From Pseudomonadota bacterium (GTDB taxonomy: Bacteria > Pseudomonadota > Gammaproteobacteria > Steroidobacterales > Steroidobacteraceae), in the NCBI GenBank assembly GCA_021787615.1, contig JAJYLP010000003.1:37812-101811 (forward strand): DNA of 64,000 nucleotides, read 5' to 3'. The notes beneath the pieces are model-generated. The model worked only from the letters and a program-made list of their open reading frames with translations, did no database searches and was not told the origin of the DNA. Shown here piece after piece: positions 24,903 to 33,520 of the stretch. The position numbers and the translations under genes are program-made. Positions within the stretch are counted from its first letter, which is position 1, and each line of letters starts with the position of its first letter.

Positions 24903-25010
24903 ATAAGTGCGTATTCCGGCCCATCGTGACCGCTGATTCCGAACCAACCTGACCGGCCGTTCCGGCCGAATGTGACAGCTCATTCCGCTGGAAGGTGACC
25001 GATCTTGGGC
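24903..25010. repeat. 23-bp-period direct repeats, possible IS21-type end
   Basis: At least four units start at 24903, 24926, 24949 and 24972, and a weaker fifth starts at 24995, all exactly 23 bases apart. Each of the middle units begins with yTGACmG-like sequence (GTGACCG, CTGACCG, GTGACAG) and carries TTCCG eleven bases in. Spaced terminal repeats of this style are typical of IS21-family elements, which carry several repeats inside each end to bind the transposase. No transposase gene remains nearby, so this would be a remnant. The IS21 assignment is inference from memory of the family. Confidence 0.5.
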
Positions 25011-25550
25011 TTGTGGCCGGATTCGGGCTTCGTGCGGTGCGTTCTGGTGACGCAAGCCTCATCCCGGGCGCCCCTCGCCCTTCCATGCCGCCCACACCCA
25101 TCCGTTACCGTGGGCCGCAGACCCAGTACCGTTCCGCGGTCCCGCTCAACGATCTGTAAGGGTCAGCGGGTGACCGGCGCCGGATTTCCGATCGCGGCGC
25201 CACGCCGGCACCGTCCGGGACTGCCGTCACGCTGATCGTTCGCGCCATCCGCCGCTGCCCGAGAGCTTCAGGAAGGCCCGCTCGGGGTAGCGGATCACCC
25301 GGCGGATGCGCGTGGCAGACAGAGGTTGCACGATGGAGTCCTCGTGCTCGACGTGCGCCCCGGTCGCGCAACCGCGGCTGACCACGGACCGTCTCGCGAC
25401 GGAAGATACCGTCCCCACCGGCGATCCGAGCAGCGCGAGGGGGACGTCCGCCTCGATCAGCGCAGGGGCCCCGATCGCCCGGAGCGCAGGCGACGCGACC
25501 AAGTCGGCCTCGTGGGAGTTGTAGAGCGCCCCAGCAGCGGGATCGAGCTC
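25011..25550. other. Intervening DNA without a convincing gene
   Basis: Several open frames exist on both strands but none has recognisable domains, sensible start sites or consistent composition. This is most likely debris between the repeat region and the DUF2442 tail. Confidence 0.35.
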
Positions 25551-25553
25551 GGC

Positions 25554-25826
25554 GTGCCCGTGCGTCCGGCACAAGGCCTCTGTGGCGCGTCGCACTCGGA
25601 ATTGACCGAAATCCAGATCACTGCAACGGGCTTGGGGCTGCATTGGCCGAAGCTCGATGCGGACCTGTATCTTCCGGCGCTGATCGAGGGGATTTTCGGC
25701 ACGCGCCGCTGGATCGCCCGCGTGCTGGGCAAGCGCGGCGGGCAAGCGAGCTCCGCCGCGAGGACGGCCGCCGCCCGCGTGAACGGCAGACGAGGGGGCC
25801 GGCCTCGCAAAGCGGTGCATGCCTGA
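25554..25826 (+). pseudogene. C-terminal fragment of a DUF2442 gene
   Basis: In frame, this encodes VPVRPAQGLCGASHSELTEI, then GLGLHWPKLDADLYLPALIEG, FGTRRWIARVLGKRGG and the usual tail AAARVNGRRGGRPRKAVHA. This is the second half of a DUF2442 protein. There is no start codon of its own with a ribosome-binding site. With the N-terminal fragment at 24044-24172 it rebuilds nearly one whole gene apart from roughly ten residues, so about 1.4 kb has been inserted into it. Confidence 0.7.
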
Positions 25827-25905
25827 TTCGATGATCCCAGCGACGCCGCCTCGCGCCATGTTCGCGACGTCGGCGGCCGACGAGCCGGGCGGCCCGGCGA
25901 GAGCG

Positions 25906-27177
25906 CTAGCCCGGCGCGGCTTCCCCGAGCGTCTCGGGCTCAACTGTCAGCCCCGCCGTGCAATCCACGCGCGAGAATACGATCGCCGCGATCAGCACCA
26001 TCAGCGCCACCGCCTGCACGGGCAGTTCATAGTTGCCCGTGGCGCCGACGATATAACCAAATGCAAGGGTGCACAGCACCCCGCCAGCCTGGCCGGCCGT
26101 GTTCATCACTCCGGTGGCCGCCCCGCCGTGATTGCCGCCGATGCTCATGCACATGGCCCAGGCTGCCGGCAGCATCAGGTCCATGGTGGCGAAGCCGGCG
26201 GTGGCCAGGACCACGATCGCGATGCGGTCGGTGACGAGGCTCATGGCGAGCAGCAGCCCCGCGCCCGCGATCAGGCAGCCGGCGGTCATCAGGCGCGTGG
26301 CGCTGCGCAGGCCGATCCTCACTCCCAACCGGTCGCACACCGTCCCGCCGATGAGGTTGCTGCCGATGCCGAGCAGAAACGGCAAGGCCGCATACACGCC
26401 CATCTGCCGCAGCGTGAAGTGCCCGGCATGCACCATCCAGGTCGGAAACCAGTTGAAGTAGAACCAGCTGCCGGCGCCGTAGCAGCCGTATGCGAGCACG
26501 ATAAGCCACAGCTGGGGCAGCTTCAGCAGGCGGCCGAGCACGCCCCTGCCGCCGTGCGCATCGCCGCGGCGCTCGCCGATTTCTGCGAGTTCCTCCGGGC
26601 GAATGCCCGGCTGCTCGGCCGGACGGTCGTGATACCACAGCCACCAGGCGAGCGCCCATGCCGCGCCGATGATGGCCAACACCCAGAACACCGCTCGCCA
26701 GCCGAAGTGGATCGCGAGCGGCACCAGCAGCAGCGGTGCGAGCGCCCCACCGAGACGGCTCGCGGCCCACACCGCGCCCTGCCCGCGCGCCCGCTCGCGT
26801 GCCGGCAGCCAGCGCCACAGCACGCCGGAGGCGTTTGGATACGCCCCCGCCGAGCCGATGCCGAAGCAGAAGCGCACGATGGCGAGCGGTATGAAGCGCG
26901 TGCACGCGCCAGTGAGCGCGGTGAAGCCTGACCACCAGGCGGCGATGCGCGAGAGCTCGCGCCGCTGACCGTGACGATCGCCGAGAGCACCGGAGGGGAT
27001 CTCGAACAAGCCGTAGGCGATCACATAGGCGCTGAGCACCCAGCCCCACTGCTCCGGGGTGAGCCCGAGGTCGTGTTGAATGCTGGGTCCCAGCACTGAG
27101 ATGGCCATCCGGTCGAGGAAGGTGATGACCGAGACGACGCTCAGCAGCCCGACGACGGCATAACGTTTCTTGAGCAT
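25906..27177 (-). CDS. MFS transporter, anion:cation symporter (ACS) type
   Basis: A 423-residue inner-membrane carrier with about twelve hydrophobic segments. ITFLDRMAISVLGPSIQHDLGLTPEQWGW and FEIPSGALGDRHGQRREL (motif A) are typical of the hexuronate/glucarate/phthalate ACS branch, as are RFCFGIGSAGAYPNASGVLWRW (key part GAYPNASGVLWRW) and the GAATGVMNTAGQAGG helix. It is the last gene of the leftward rhamnose operon; its ATG abuts the racemase stop with no gap. It may import a uronate or sugar acid, such as galacturonate fragments from rhamnogalacturonan, but its substrate cannot be read from sequence. Confidence 0.87.
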   Translation of the reverse strand: MLKKRYAVVGLLSVVSVITFLDRMAISVLGPSIQHDLGLTPEQWGWVLSAYVIAYGLFEIPSGALGDRHGQRRELSRIAAWWSGFTALTGACTRFIPLAIVRFCFGIGSAGAYPNASGVLWRWLPARERARGQGAVWAASRLGGALAPLLLVPLAIHFGWRAVFWVLAIIGAAWALAWWLWYHDRPAEQPGIRPEELAEIGERRGDAHGGRGVLGRLLKLPQLWLIVLAYGCYGAGSWFYFNWFPTWMVHAGHFTLRQMGVYAALPFLLGIGSNLIGGTVCDRLGVRIGLRSATRLMTAGCLIAGAGLLLAMSLVTDRIAIVVLATAGFATMDLMLPAAWAMCMSIGGNHGGAATGVMNTAGQAGGVLCTLAFGYIVGATGNYELPVQAVALMVLIAAIVFSRVDCTAGLTVEPETLGEAAPG

Positions 27178-27852
27178 TCAGCCGGCCCCGAGGCCGAACA
27201 CCTCGCGCACCTGACGCACACCGGACTCGGGACTCGACAGCACGGGCGCCTTGACGGCGCCCGGCGGCAGGGCCGCCACCACGCGGGCCATGGACGCCTG
27301 CGCCAACACGATGACGTCGACGTCGCGCATCCTTTCGGTCAGCGCCGCGCTCACAAGGCGGTCGTGCGTGGCGGTATCGCCCGCGAGCACCGCCTCGAAT
27401 GCGCCCTCGCACAGACACTCGACTACATCGATCGTGCGTCCTGCTTCAAGCGCAGCGGTCCGTACCAGCGCCGACGTGGGCTCGAGCGTTGTGCGAAGCG
27501 TAGCGAGAACGCCGATCCGCCGACCCTGCCGCACGGCGGCGCGCGCCATGGGCGCATCGACCCGCAGCACGGGCGGATCGTACAACTGCCGGGCAATGTC
27601 CACGGCCGGGCCAATGGACGAGCAGGTCACCAGCACGCCGTCCGCGCCGGCCTCGAGCGCGGATCCGACCAGCGTGGCGAGCCGGCGCACGGTGGTCTTC
27701 TCCAGCCGCCCGGCCTGTATCGTGTTCTTGATCAGGCTCTCATCGACGGTGTGGAAGATCTGCACTTCCGGCAGCCATTGCGCGCACAGGGATGCGAACA
27801 GAGGCGTCAGGACCGGCGAGGTGTGCAACAGGGCGAGCTTGCGGTGCGGCAT
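27178..27852 (-). CDS. Asp/Glu/hydantoin racemase-like protein, one catalytic Cys missing
   Basis: A 224-residue protein of the aspartate/glutamate racemase superfamily. The first catalytic Cys is present in GVLVTCSSIGPAVD (near residue 79), but the second, which usually sits in a GCT- or ACTGM-like motif, is replaced: the matching stretch reads VIVLAQASMARVV (near residue 180). A two-base racemase mechanism would therefore be impaired, so an isomerase, decarboxylase or lyase-type role, or a one-base reaction, is possible. It lies between the GH78 gene (1-base gap) and the MFS gene (0-base gap), so it is firmly part of the operon. Substrate unknown. Confidence 0.8.
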   Translation of the reverse strand: MPHRKLALLHTSPVLTPLFASLCAQWLPEVQIFHTVDESLIKNTIQAGRLEKTTVRRLATLVGSALEAGADGVLVTCSSIGPAVDIARQLYDPPVLRVDAPMARAAVRQGRRIGVLATLRTTLEPTSALVRTAALEAGRTIDVVECLCEGAFEAVLAGDTATHDRLVSAALTERMRDVDVIVLAQASMARVVAALPPGAVKAPVLSSPESGVRQVREVFGLGAG

Positions 27853-27853
27853 G

Positions 27854-30800
27854 TCAGTCTCTCGTCAAGTCATAGGTTCCCGAGCCCAACTCGGCGGTGA
27901 AAGCAGCGGACCCAGGCGTCACGGGACCGAGCGCGGCCGTTCTCAACGGCGCGCCGTCGGCGCGCCACTCGGCCGGCAGGCCCGGCAGATGCACCTCGGC
28001 GCGGCTGTTCGCCGGTACCCGCACCTGCAGCCGCGCGAGGCCGCGCGCATCTCCCTCGAGCTCCGTCGAGATCGGCCCGAGGCACGAGGCGTAGTGGGCA
28101 CGCACGCGCGGAATGCGCGCATCAAAGATCGGATCGACCTTGATGCGCCGGAAGCCGGGCGCGGCCTCGTTGATGCCGCCGACGCGCCGGTACATGAACC
28201 CGACCACCGCGCCGAGCGCGTAATGATTGAAGGAGTTCATGGACTGATCGACCGCATTGCCGTTCCAGCGCTCCCACATCGTGGTCGCGCCGTGATCGAT
28301 CATGTAGCCCCAGGACGGGTATTTCGTCTGCAGCAGCAGCGTGATCGCGAGGCGCTGCTGGCCGGTGTCGGCGAGCGCATCGAGCAGACAGGGGGTGCCG
28401 AGAAAACCCGTGGACAGCAGGTTGCCCCGGGCCTCGACATTCGCGGCGAGCCGCGCCCCGGCGCGCCTGCGCAGCGCCGACGGTACCAGCCCGAAGCGCA
28501 GCGAGAGCGCGTAGCTGGTCTGGCTGCCGTTGCCGACGGTACCGTCTGCGCGGAGGAATTCACGTACGAATGCCTGTTCGATGCGCCGGCGCATGCTGGC
28601 GTAGCGCTGCGCCTCGTCGGCGTGACCGATGGCCGCGGCCATCTCGGCCATCAAGGCCGCGCAGCGGGCCCAATAGGCCGTCGCGACGAGTGTCTTCGGC
28701 GTCGTTGCCTCGGCGGGATTCGGCGCGACATCAGCGTTGGTGGAGACGACCGACAGCCAGTCGCCGAGATCGATGCCGCGACGCTGCCGCCAGATGAAAT
28801 CCGGATTGGCCGCGGCCACGTAGTCGACCCAGCGTTGCATGTGGATCCAGTTCTCTTCGATCACGGCGGTGTCGCCGTAGCGCCGATACAGCGTCCAGGG
28901 CAGGATCACGCCCGCATCGCTCCACCCCGCGGTCACCAGCTCGGGGAAAGAGCGCGGCTGGGGCGTGACGATGGGGAAAGCACCATCGGGCGTTTGACCA
29001 GCGCGCACCTCGCCCATGAAGCGGCGGATGAACGCGTCGACGTCCATGTTGAACGCGGCGGCGTCCAGGAACACCTGGATATCGCCCATCCAGCCCATGC
29101 GCTCGTCGCGCTGCGGACAGTCGGTCGGCACGCCGAAGAAGTTAGAGCGCTGGCTCCAGAGAGCGTTATGCCAGATCTGCTGCGCGATCGGCTGCTCGAG
29201 CTCGAGCGCGCCGCTCTCGGCGGCATCGGTGTGCGCCACCACGCCTTCGAGGCACTCGCGGGTGGGCACGCCGGGATAGCCGGTGATCTCCACGTAACGG
29301 AAGCCGTGGTAGGTGAAATGCGGCTCGTAGGTCTCGCCATGCGGATCGCCGCGCAGCGTGTAGTGGTCCGTTGCAAGCGCCGCACGCAGGTTAGATGTGT
29401 TGATGGTACCGTCCGGGTAGAGGATCTCCGCGTGCCGCAGGCGCACCCTCGCGCCCGCCGGCCCCGTGACGTGCAGCCGGCACCAGCCGGCGAAGTTCTG
29501 CCCGAAGTCGCAGACGTAGACGCCCGGCCGCGGCTGCGTGATCGCGCGCACCGCCAGTGTCATCAGAGCGCGGATCGGTGGGTCGACCTGTGCCACGAGC
29601 CGCTCGCGCGGCCGTGCGCCGATCGCAGCGGTCTGCCAGGCGGAGGCGTCGTAATCCGGCAGATTCCAACCGGGGCGCTCCAGCCGCGCGTCGTAATCCT
29701 CGCCGTTGTAGATTTCCGACGAGAGGATCATCGAGTCGGCCAGCCGCCAGCTCGAGTCCGTGACAATGACGTCGCGGCTGCCATCGGTGTACTCGAGCAC
29801 CAGCTGCGCGAGAAATCGACGCGGACTGCCGGCGAGGGAATAACGCTCGTTCGTCCAACTGAATGCAGAGGCATACCACCCATCGCCGATCAGTGCGCCG
29901 AGCGCGTTGCGGCCGGGATGCACCTGCTCGGTGGCGTCGTAGCATTGATATAACACGTGGTCGTTGGCCACGGTGATTTCCGGCGACAGCCGGGCCGTAC
30001 CCAGCCGCCCCCCGTTGAGGTACAGCTCATAGGCACCGAGAGCCGTTGCGTAGAGTCTGGCACGCGCCAGTGGCTTCAGGACGTCGAATTCGCGGCGCGC
30101 GAACATCGCCATGCGCGGCGGACGCGGATCGCACCGCGGGGCAGTGGCGGCGGGACGCGCGCGTGGCCAGTCGCTGTCATCGAAGCCTGGCTGAGTCCAG
30201 CCGGCCGGTGCCGTACGCGAGGCTCGCCAATCCGGTCCGCTCGGGAAACGACCGATCGTTCCATCGCGGTGCCACACCTTCACCATCGCGGCGAGCGCAC
30301 CGCCCGTCCCTGGCATGAAGGTGCCCGGGTCCGCGCGGCCGCTCACGGCAATGACGTGCGCGCCAGCGGTCACCGGCAGCGCGATGCGCTGCATCGACCC
30401 CCAGGGCCGCTCGGCGGGCAGCGAGACCGGCTGGCCGTCGATCCACACGCCGAGCAGGTCGTCCTTGGCGGACAACCATAGCTGCGCCTGCCGCACGCCC
30501 CCGGGCAGGGTGAACCGATGTCGCAACTGCTGCGGTTCAGGGGCGAGCGCCGGCGCGTCGCTCCAGATCCAGTGAATGCCGACCGCGCGGTCGGCGCGCT
30601 CGTGCGGGTCCTCGATGTCCAGCCATTCGGCCTGCCAGTCGGATGGCTGCAGCAGCCCCATCTCGAACCAGGCGGGCTCGCTGGGTGCCGATGGACGGTC
30701 GTCGCCGTCCCACACCTGCACCCGCCACCACACACGCTGCGCAGAATGGAGCGTCCTGCCTTCGTAGAGCACCTCGAAGCAGCGGTCCGAGCGCACAACA

Positions 30801-31111
30801 CCGCTGTCCCAGAGGTCGGCCCCGCCCGCCTCGAGTCGTTCGCGCGTCGAGGCGGCCGTGATGCGATAGGCGCCCTGCATCACACCGCGCGCACGGCTCG
30901 CGAGCGCCCAGGACAGGCGCGGCTGCTCGGCCTCGAGGCCGAGCGGCTGCTCGCTGCGCTCCGCGCGCAGGCGCGTCGGCCGGACCCCCTCGGCAAGCGG
31001 GGCCGCGACATCTCCTTCGGCACCGTGCGCGGCCGAGGGCCGCAGCAGCGCCGGTGCGGCCGCGAGCAATCCCGTGCCGAGCAGCGCGCGGCGGCGGCTG
31101 ATCCTGGCCAT
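27854..31111 (-). CDS. Tat-exported GH78 alpha-L-rhamnosidase (first)
   Basis: A 1085-residue multidomain rhamnosidase. A twin-arginine signal (ARISRRRALLGTGLLAAAPA) precedes N-terminal beta domains, including GWYASAFSWTNERYS near residue 455 and YNGEDYDARLERPGW. The (alpha/alpha)6 catalytic domain has the GH78 signature DCPQRDERMGWMGD (near residue 690), with general-acid and base candidates in the acidic residues, and ends with MWERWNGNAVDQSMNSFNHY. It cleaves terminal alpha-L-rhamnose from polysaccharide or oligosaccharide side chains in the periplasm or outside the cell. The ATG at 31111 has GAGG upstream and lies 11 bases after the SGNH gene. It is co-transcribed with the L-rhamnose importer and catabolic genes. 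Confidence 0.92.
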   Translation of the reverse strand: MARISRRRALLGTGLLAAAPALLRPSAAHGAEGDVAAPLAEGVRPTRLRAERSEQPLGLEAEQPRLSWALASRARGVMQGAYRITAASTRERLEAGGADLWDSGVVRSDRCFEVLYEGRTLHSAQRVWWRVQVWDGDDRPSAPSEPAWFEMGLLQPSDWQAEWLDIEDPHERADRAVGIHWIWSDAPALAPEPQQLRHRFTLPGGVRQAQLWLSAKDDLLGVWIDGQPVSLPAERPWGSMQRIALPVTAGAHVIAVSGRADPGTFMPGTGGALAAMVKVWHRDGTIGRFPSGPDWRASRTAPAGWTQPGFDDSDWPRARPAATAPRCDPRPPRMAMFARREFDVLKPLARARLYATALGAYELYLNGGRLGTARLSPEITVANDHVLYQCYDATEQVHPGRNALGALIGDGWYASAFSWTNERYSLAGSPRRFLAQLVLEYTDGSRDVIVTDSSWRLADSMILSSEIYNGEDYDARLERPGWNLPDYDASAWQTAAIGARPRERLVAQVDPPIRALMTLAVRAITQPRPGVYVCDFGQNFAGWCRLHVTGPAGARVRLRHAEILYPDGTINTSNLRAALATDHYTLRGDPHGETYEPHFTYHGFRYVEITGYPGVPTRECLEGVVAHTDAAESGALELEQPIAQQIWHNALWSQRSNFFGVPTDCPQRDERMGWMGDIQVFLDAAAFNMDVDAFIRRFMGEVRAGQTPDGAFPIVTPQPRSFPELVTAGWSDAGVILPWTLYRRYGDTAVIEENWIHMQRWVDYVAAANPDFIWRQRRGIDLGDWLSVVSTNADVAPNPAEATTPKTLVATAYWARCAALMAEMAAAIGHADEAQRYASMRRRIEQAFVREFLRADGTVGNGSQTSYALSLRFGLVPSALRRRAGARLAANVEARGNLLSTGFLGTPCLLDALADTGQQRLAITLLLQTKYPSWGYMIDHGATTMWERWNGNAVDQSMNSFNHYALGAVVGFMYRRVGGINEAAPGFRRIKVDPIFDARIPRVRAHYASCLGPISTELEGDARGLARLQVRVPANSRAEVHLPGLPAEWRADGAPLRTAALGPVTPGSAAFTAELGSGTYDLTRD

Positions 31112-31122
31112 GCCCGGGCGCC

Positions 31123-32382
31123 TCAGCCGCGCGGGCCGGCGGCCGCGGCGCGAGAGAGCGGCCGGCTCGGCGCAAACAACTCCTTGTACGCGGTCTCGGC
31201 CATGAGGTGATACCCGGCGTCGTTCGGGTGCAGATCGTCGCCGCACTGGTCCGAGCCGATGAAGTGGTGCGGATGGCGCGGATCGCGCAGCGCGCCGTCG
31301 AAATGGATGACGCCGTCGAAGCCGTGGCCCCTGCGGATCCAGGCGTTGACCTGCTCGCGCACCTTCTCGCCCTCGGGATGCTCGTACGTCGCCCCGAGGT
31401 AGGGCGTGAGCGTGCCGAGGAAAATCTTGATGCCGTGCGCGTGCGCGCGCCGAATCAGATCGCGGTAGGCGCCGATGATGGCCGCGGCCGGCAGCGGACC
31501 GGTGTCGCCGCGCGGATCGTAGGCCCACCCGATGTCATTGATGCCCTCGAGCAGGACGATGGCGTGCACGCCGGCGATATCGAGCGCGTCGCGCCCGAAT
31601 CGCGCCAGCGCCTTCGGGCCGGCGCCGTCGTGCAGCAGCCGATTGCCGCTGATGCCGGAGTTGATCACCACCCAGCGCCGCTCCGCGGCATGCGCCGCGA
31701 GCAGACGGGCGAGTTGCTCCGGATAGTCGCGGTGCGTGCCGGGAGTGGAGCAGAAGCCCTCGGTGATGGAATCGCCGAACGCGACCAGCACGGGATGCGG
31801 ACGGACGGTGGACACTTCGACGCCGCTGGCGAGCCCCGGCGCCTGGGGACGTGCACCCTGCGGCCAGAGCGCCTCGGTCACGTGATTGCCCGGCGGGGAC
31901 ACCCACAGGTGTTTCAGATGGCCCGCCGGCGTGGCGCCGCTGGGGTAGTACACGGAGATCGCGACGTTCTCGAAACGGTGAACCTTCATGCCGAGCGGAT
32001 CGCTCACCCACGCCTTGCCGATGGGAATGACGCCGCCGCGCTTGCCGCCGAAGGTGAGTACGTGAACGGCGCCCTGCAGCACGCCGTTCGGCGATGACGC
32101 CGCGACGGTGACTTCGCCGAATCGCACCGGTGAGAGCCCGAGCTCGTTGGTCAGGCGCACGCGCACGCGGTTGCCGCCGGCCTCAAGCTGCACCACCTGG
32201 CGCACTGACTGATGCGTGAAGGTGCGCACCTGATTGCAGCCCCACACCGCAGTGATCGGAAACGGCGGGGAGTACCAGGCTTCAGTCCAGTGCCCGGCGG
32301 CCCACGCCGCCGGCGCGCCGATAAACACCGCGAGCGCCGCGGCGCCCCGCACGATTTTGCGGCCCCAGCCCCCGGCGCTCAT
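31123..32382 (-). CDS. Exported SGNH/GDSL-type esterase
   Basis: A 419-residue secreted hydrolase. A signal peptide (VRGAAALAVFIGAPAAWA) is followed by a beta-rich N-terminal domain (about residues 30-190) and an SGNH domain whose blocks are clear: FGDSITEGF (nucleophile Ser), NSGISGNRLL (Gly), LLEGINDIGW (Asn) and DDLHPNDAGYHLM (Asp-x-x-His). Such enzymes remove acetyl or other acyl groups from carbohydrates, and rhamnogalacturonan acetylesterases belong here. The ATG overlaps the RhaT stop by four bases. In this operon it probably de-acetylates the rhamnose-containing glycan so that the glycosidases can work. Confidence 0.88.
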   Translation of the reverse strand: MSAGGWGRKIVRGAAALAVFIGAPAAWAAGHWTEAWYSPPFPITAVWGCNQVRTFTHQSVRQVVQLEAGGNRVRVRLTNELGLSPVRFGEVTVAASSPNGVLQGAVHVLTFGGKRGGVIPIGKAWVSDPLGMKVHRFENVAISVYYPSGATPAGHLKHLWVSPPGNHVTEALWPQGARPQAPGLASGVEVSTVRPHPVLVAFGDSITEGFCSTPGTHRDYPEQLARLLAAHAAERRWVVINSGISGNRLLHDGAGPKALARFGRDALDIAGVHAIVLLEGINDIGWAYDPRGDTGPLPAAAIIGAYRDLIRRAHAHGIKIFLGTLTPYLGATYEHPEGEKVREQVNAWIRRGHGFDGVIHFDGALRDPRHPHHFIGSDQCGDDLHPNDAGYHLMAETAYKELFAPSRPLSRAAAAGPRG

Positions 32383-33461
32383 CCGCGCACCACGAGGTAG
32401 TTGCCGAGACCGATCACGACCGTCGCGCCGACCAGGGTGGCGAGGCCCGCGGTCATGATGAGCAAGCTGCGCGCGCTCGCGCCCTTCCACTCCCTGAGCG
32501 CCAGTCCCCACAGGGTGGCAAAGATGATGATGCTGGACATATGCAGCGTCCAGCTGGAGAAGGCGTATCGGCCCATCTGGCTTTCCCCCATGGTGTAGAA
32601 GAAGAACTGCAGGTACCAGGCCGTGCCGCCGAGGGCGCACAGCAGGTAGTTGCGCGGCAAGGAGACCCTCGCGCCGTCGGCGTCGACGCCCGTCTTGAAG
32701 TCCCGTCCGCTGGCATTGCGCACGATCAGATACAGGCACCAGATGGCGTTGGTGGTGAAGCCGCCGAGCAGCACCACCACCAGCACGGGCAGTCCCTGCC
32801 AGAGCGTGCCGGTGCCCTGCGCCAGCGTCAGATGTTGGATCGGGCCGCCGGCATCGAGCCCGTAGGCGAAGCAGCTGCTCATGATGCCTGAGAAAATCGC
32901 CACCGCGATGCCCTTGCGGAAGTCGGTCTCGCGCGGCAGGGCGCGGTCCTGCTCGGTGAGATGACGTTGCGCCTGCTCGTGCTCCTTGTCGTGGCCGGCT
33001 TTGCCGACGACGGCGATACCGCCCAGCGCCACCGCCACGCCGAGCAGCACGATCCGCCCGCCGGTTCCGTGGATGAGGCTGCCGAACAGCTGGCCGCTCA
33101 CCAGCGGCGGAATCAGCGTACCGAAGGCGGCGGTGAGGCCCAGGGCGACTGCGGTGCCGAGGGAGATCCCGAGGTAGCGCATGGTCAGACCGAAAGTGAG
33201 GCCGCCGAAACCCCACAGCACGCCGAAGAAGTAGCACAGCGCCAGCGTGCGCGGCGGCGTCGCCGCCAGCACGGCGAGCAGATGGTGGGTCTGCACGCCA
33301 GCGAACAGCCACGGCGCGATGATCCAGCTGAACACCCCGCCGATCAGCCAGAACACCTCCCATGACCAGCCGCGCACGGCGCGGTACGGCACGTAGAAAC
33401 TCGCCGAGGCGAGCCCGCCGATCCAGTGGAAGACGACGCCGAGCAGTGGATTGGGTGTCAT
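32379..33461 (-). CDS. rhaT: L-rhamnose:proton symporter
   Basis: A 360-residue inner-membrane protein that clearly belongs to the RhaT family: GVVFHWIGGLASASFYVPYRAVRGWSWEVFWL (key part SASFYVPYRAVRGWSWEVFW), FFGVLWGFGGLTFGLTMRYLG and LGTAVALGLTAAFGTLIPPL are near-copies of the enterobacterial protein, and about ten helices can be seen. It imports L-rhamnose with protons. It lies 59 bases after the lactonase gene and is translationally coupled to the esterase. Together with the L-rhamnonate dehydratase gene it identifies the operon's substrate. Confidence 0.95.
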   Translation of the reverse strand: MTPNPLLGVVFHWIGGLASASFYVPYRAVRGWSWEVFWLIGGVFSWIIAPWLFAGVQTHHLLAVLAATPPRTLALCYFFGVLWGFGGLTFGLTMRYLGISLGTAVALGLTAAFGTLIPPLVSGQLFGSLIHGTGGRIVLLGVAVALGGIAVVGKAGHDKEHEQAQRHLTEQDRALPRETDFRKGIAVAIFSGIMSSCFAYGLDAGGPIQHLTLAQGTGTLWQGLPVLVVVLLGGFTTNAIWCLYLIVRNASGRDFKTGVDADGARVSLPRNYLLCALGGTAWYLQFFFYTMGESQMGRYAFSSWTLHMSSIIIFATLWGLALREWKGASARSLLIMTAGLATLVGATVVIGLGNYLVVRG

Positions 33462-33520
33462 ACCGGTCCGCCAGGTGGAACGTGTGGAGATCGGGAGGCG
33501 CAGCTCAGGGTCACGGCAGT

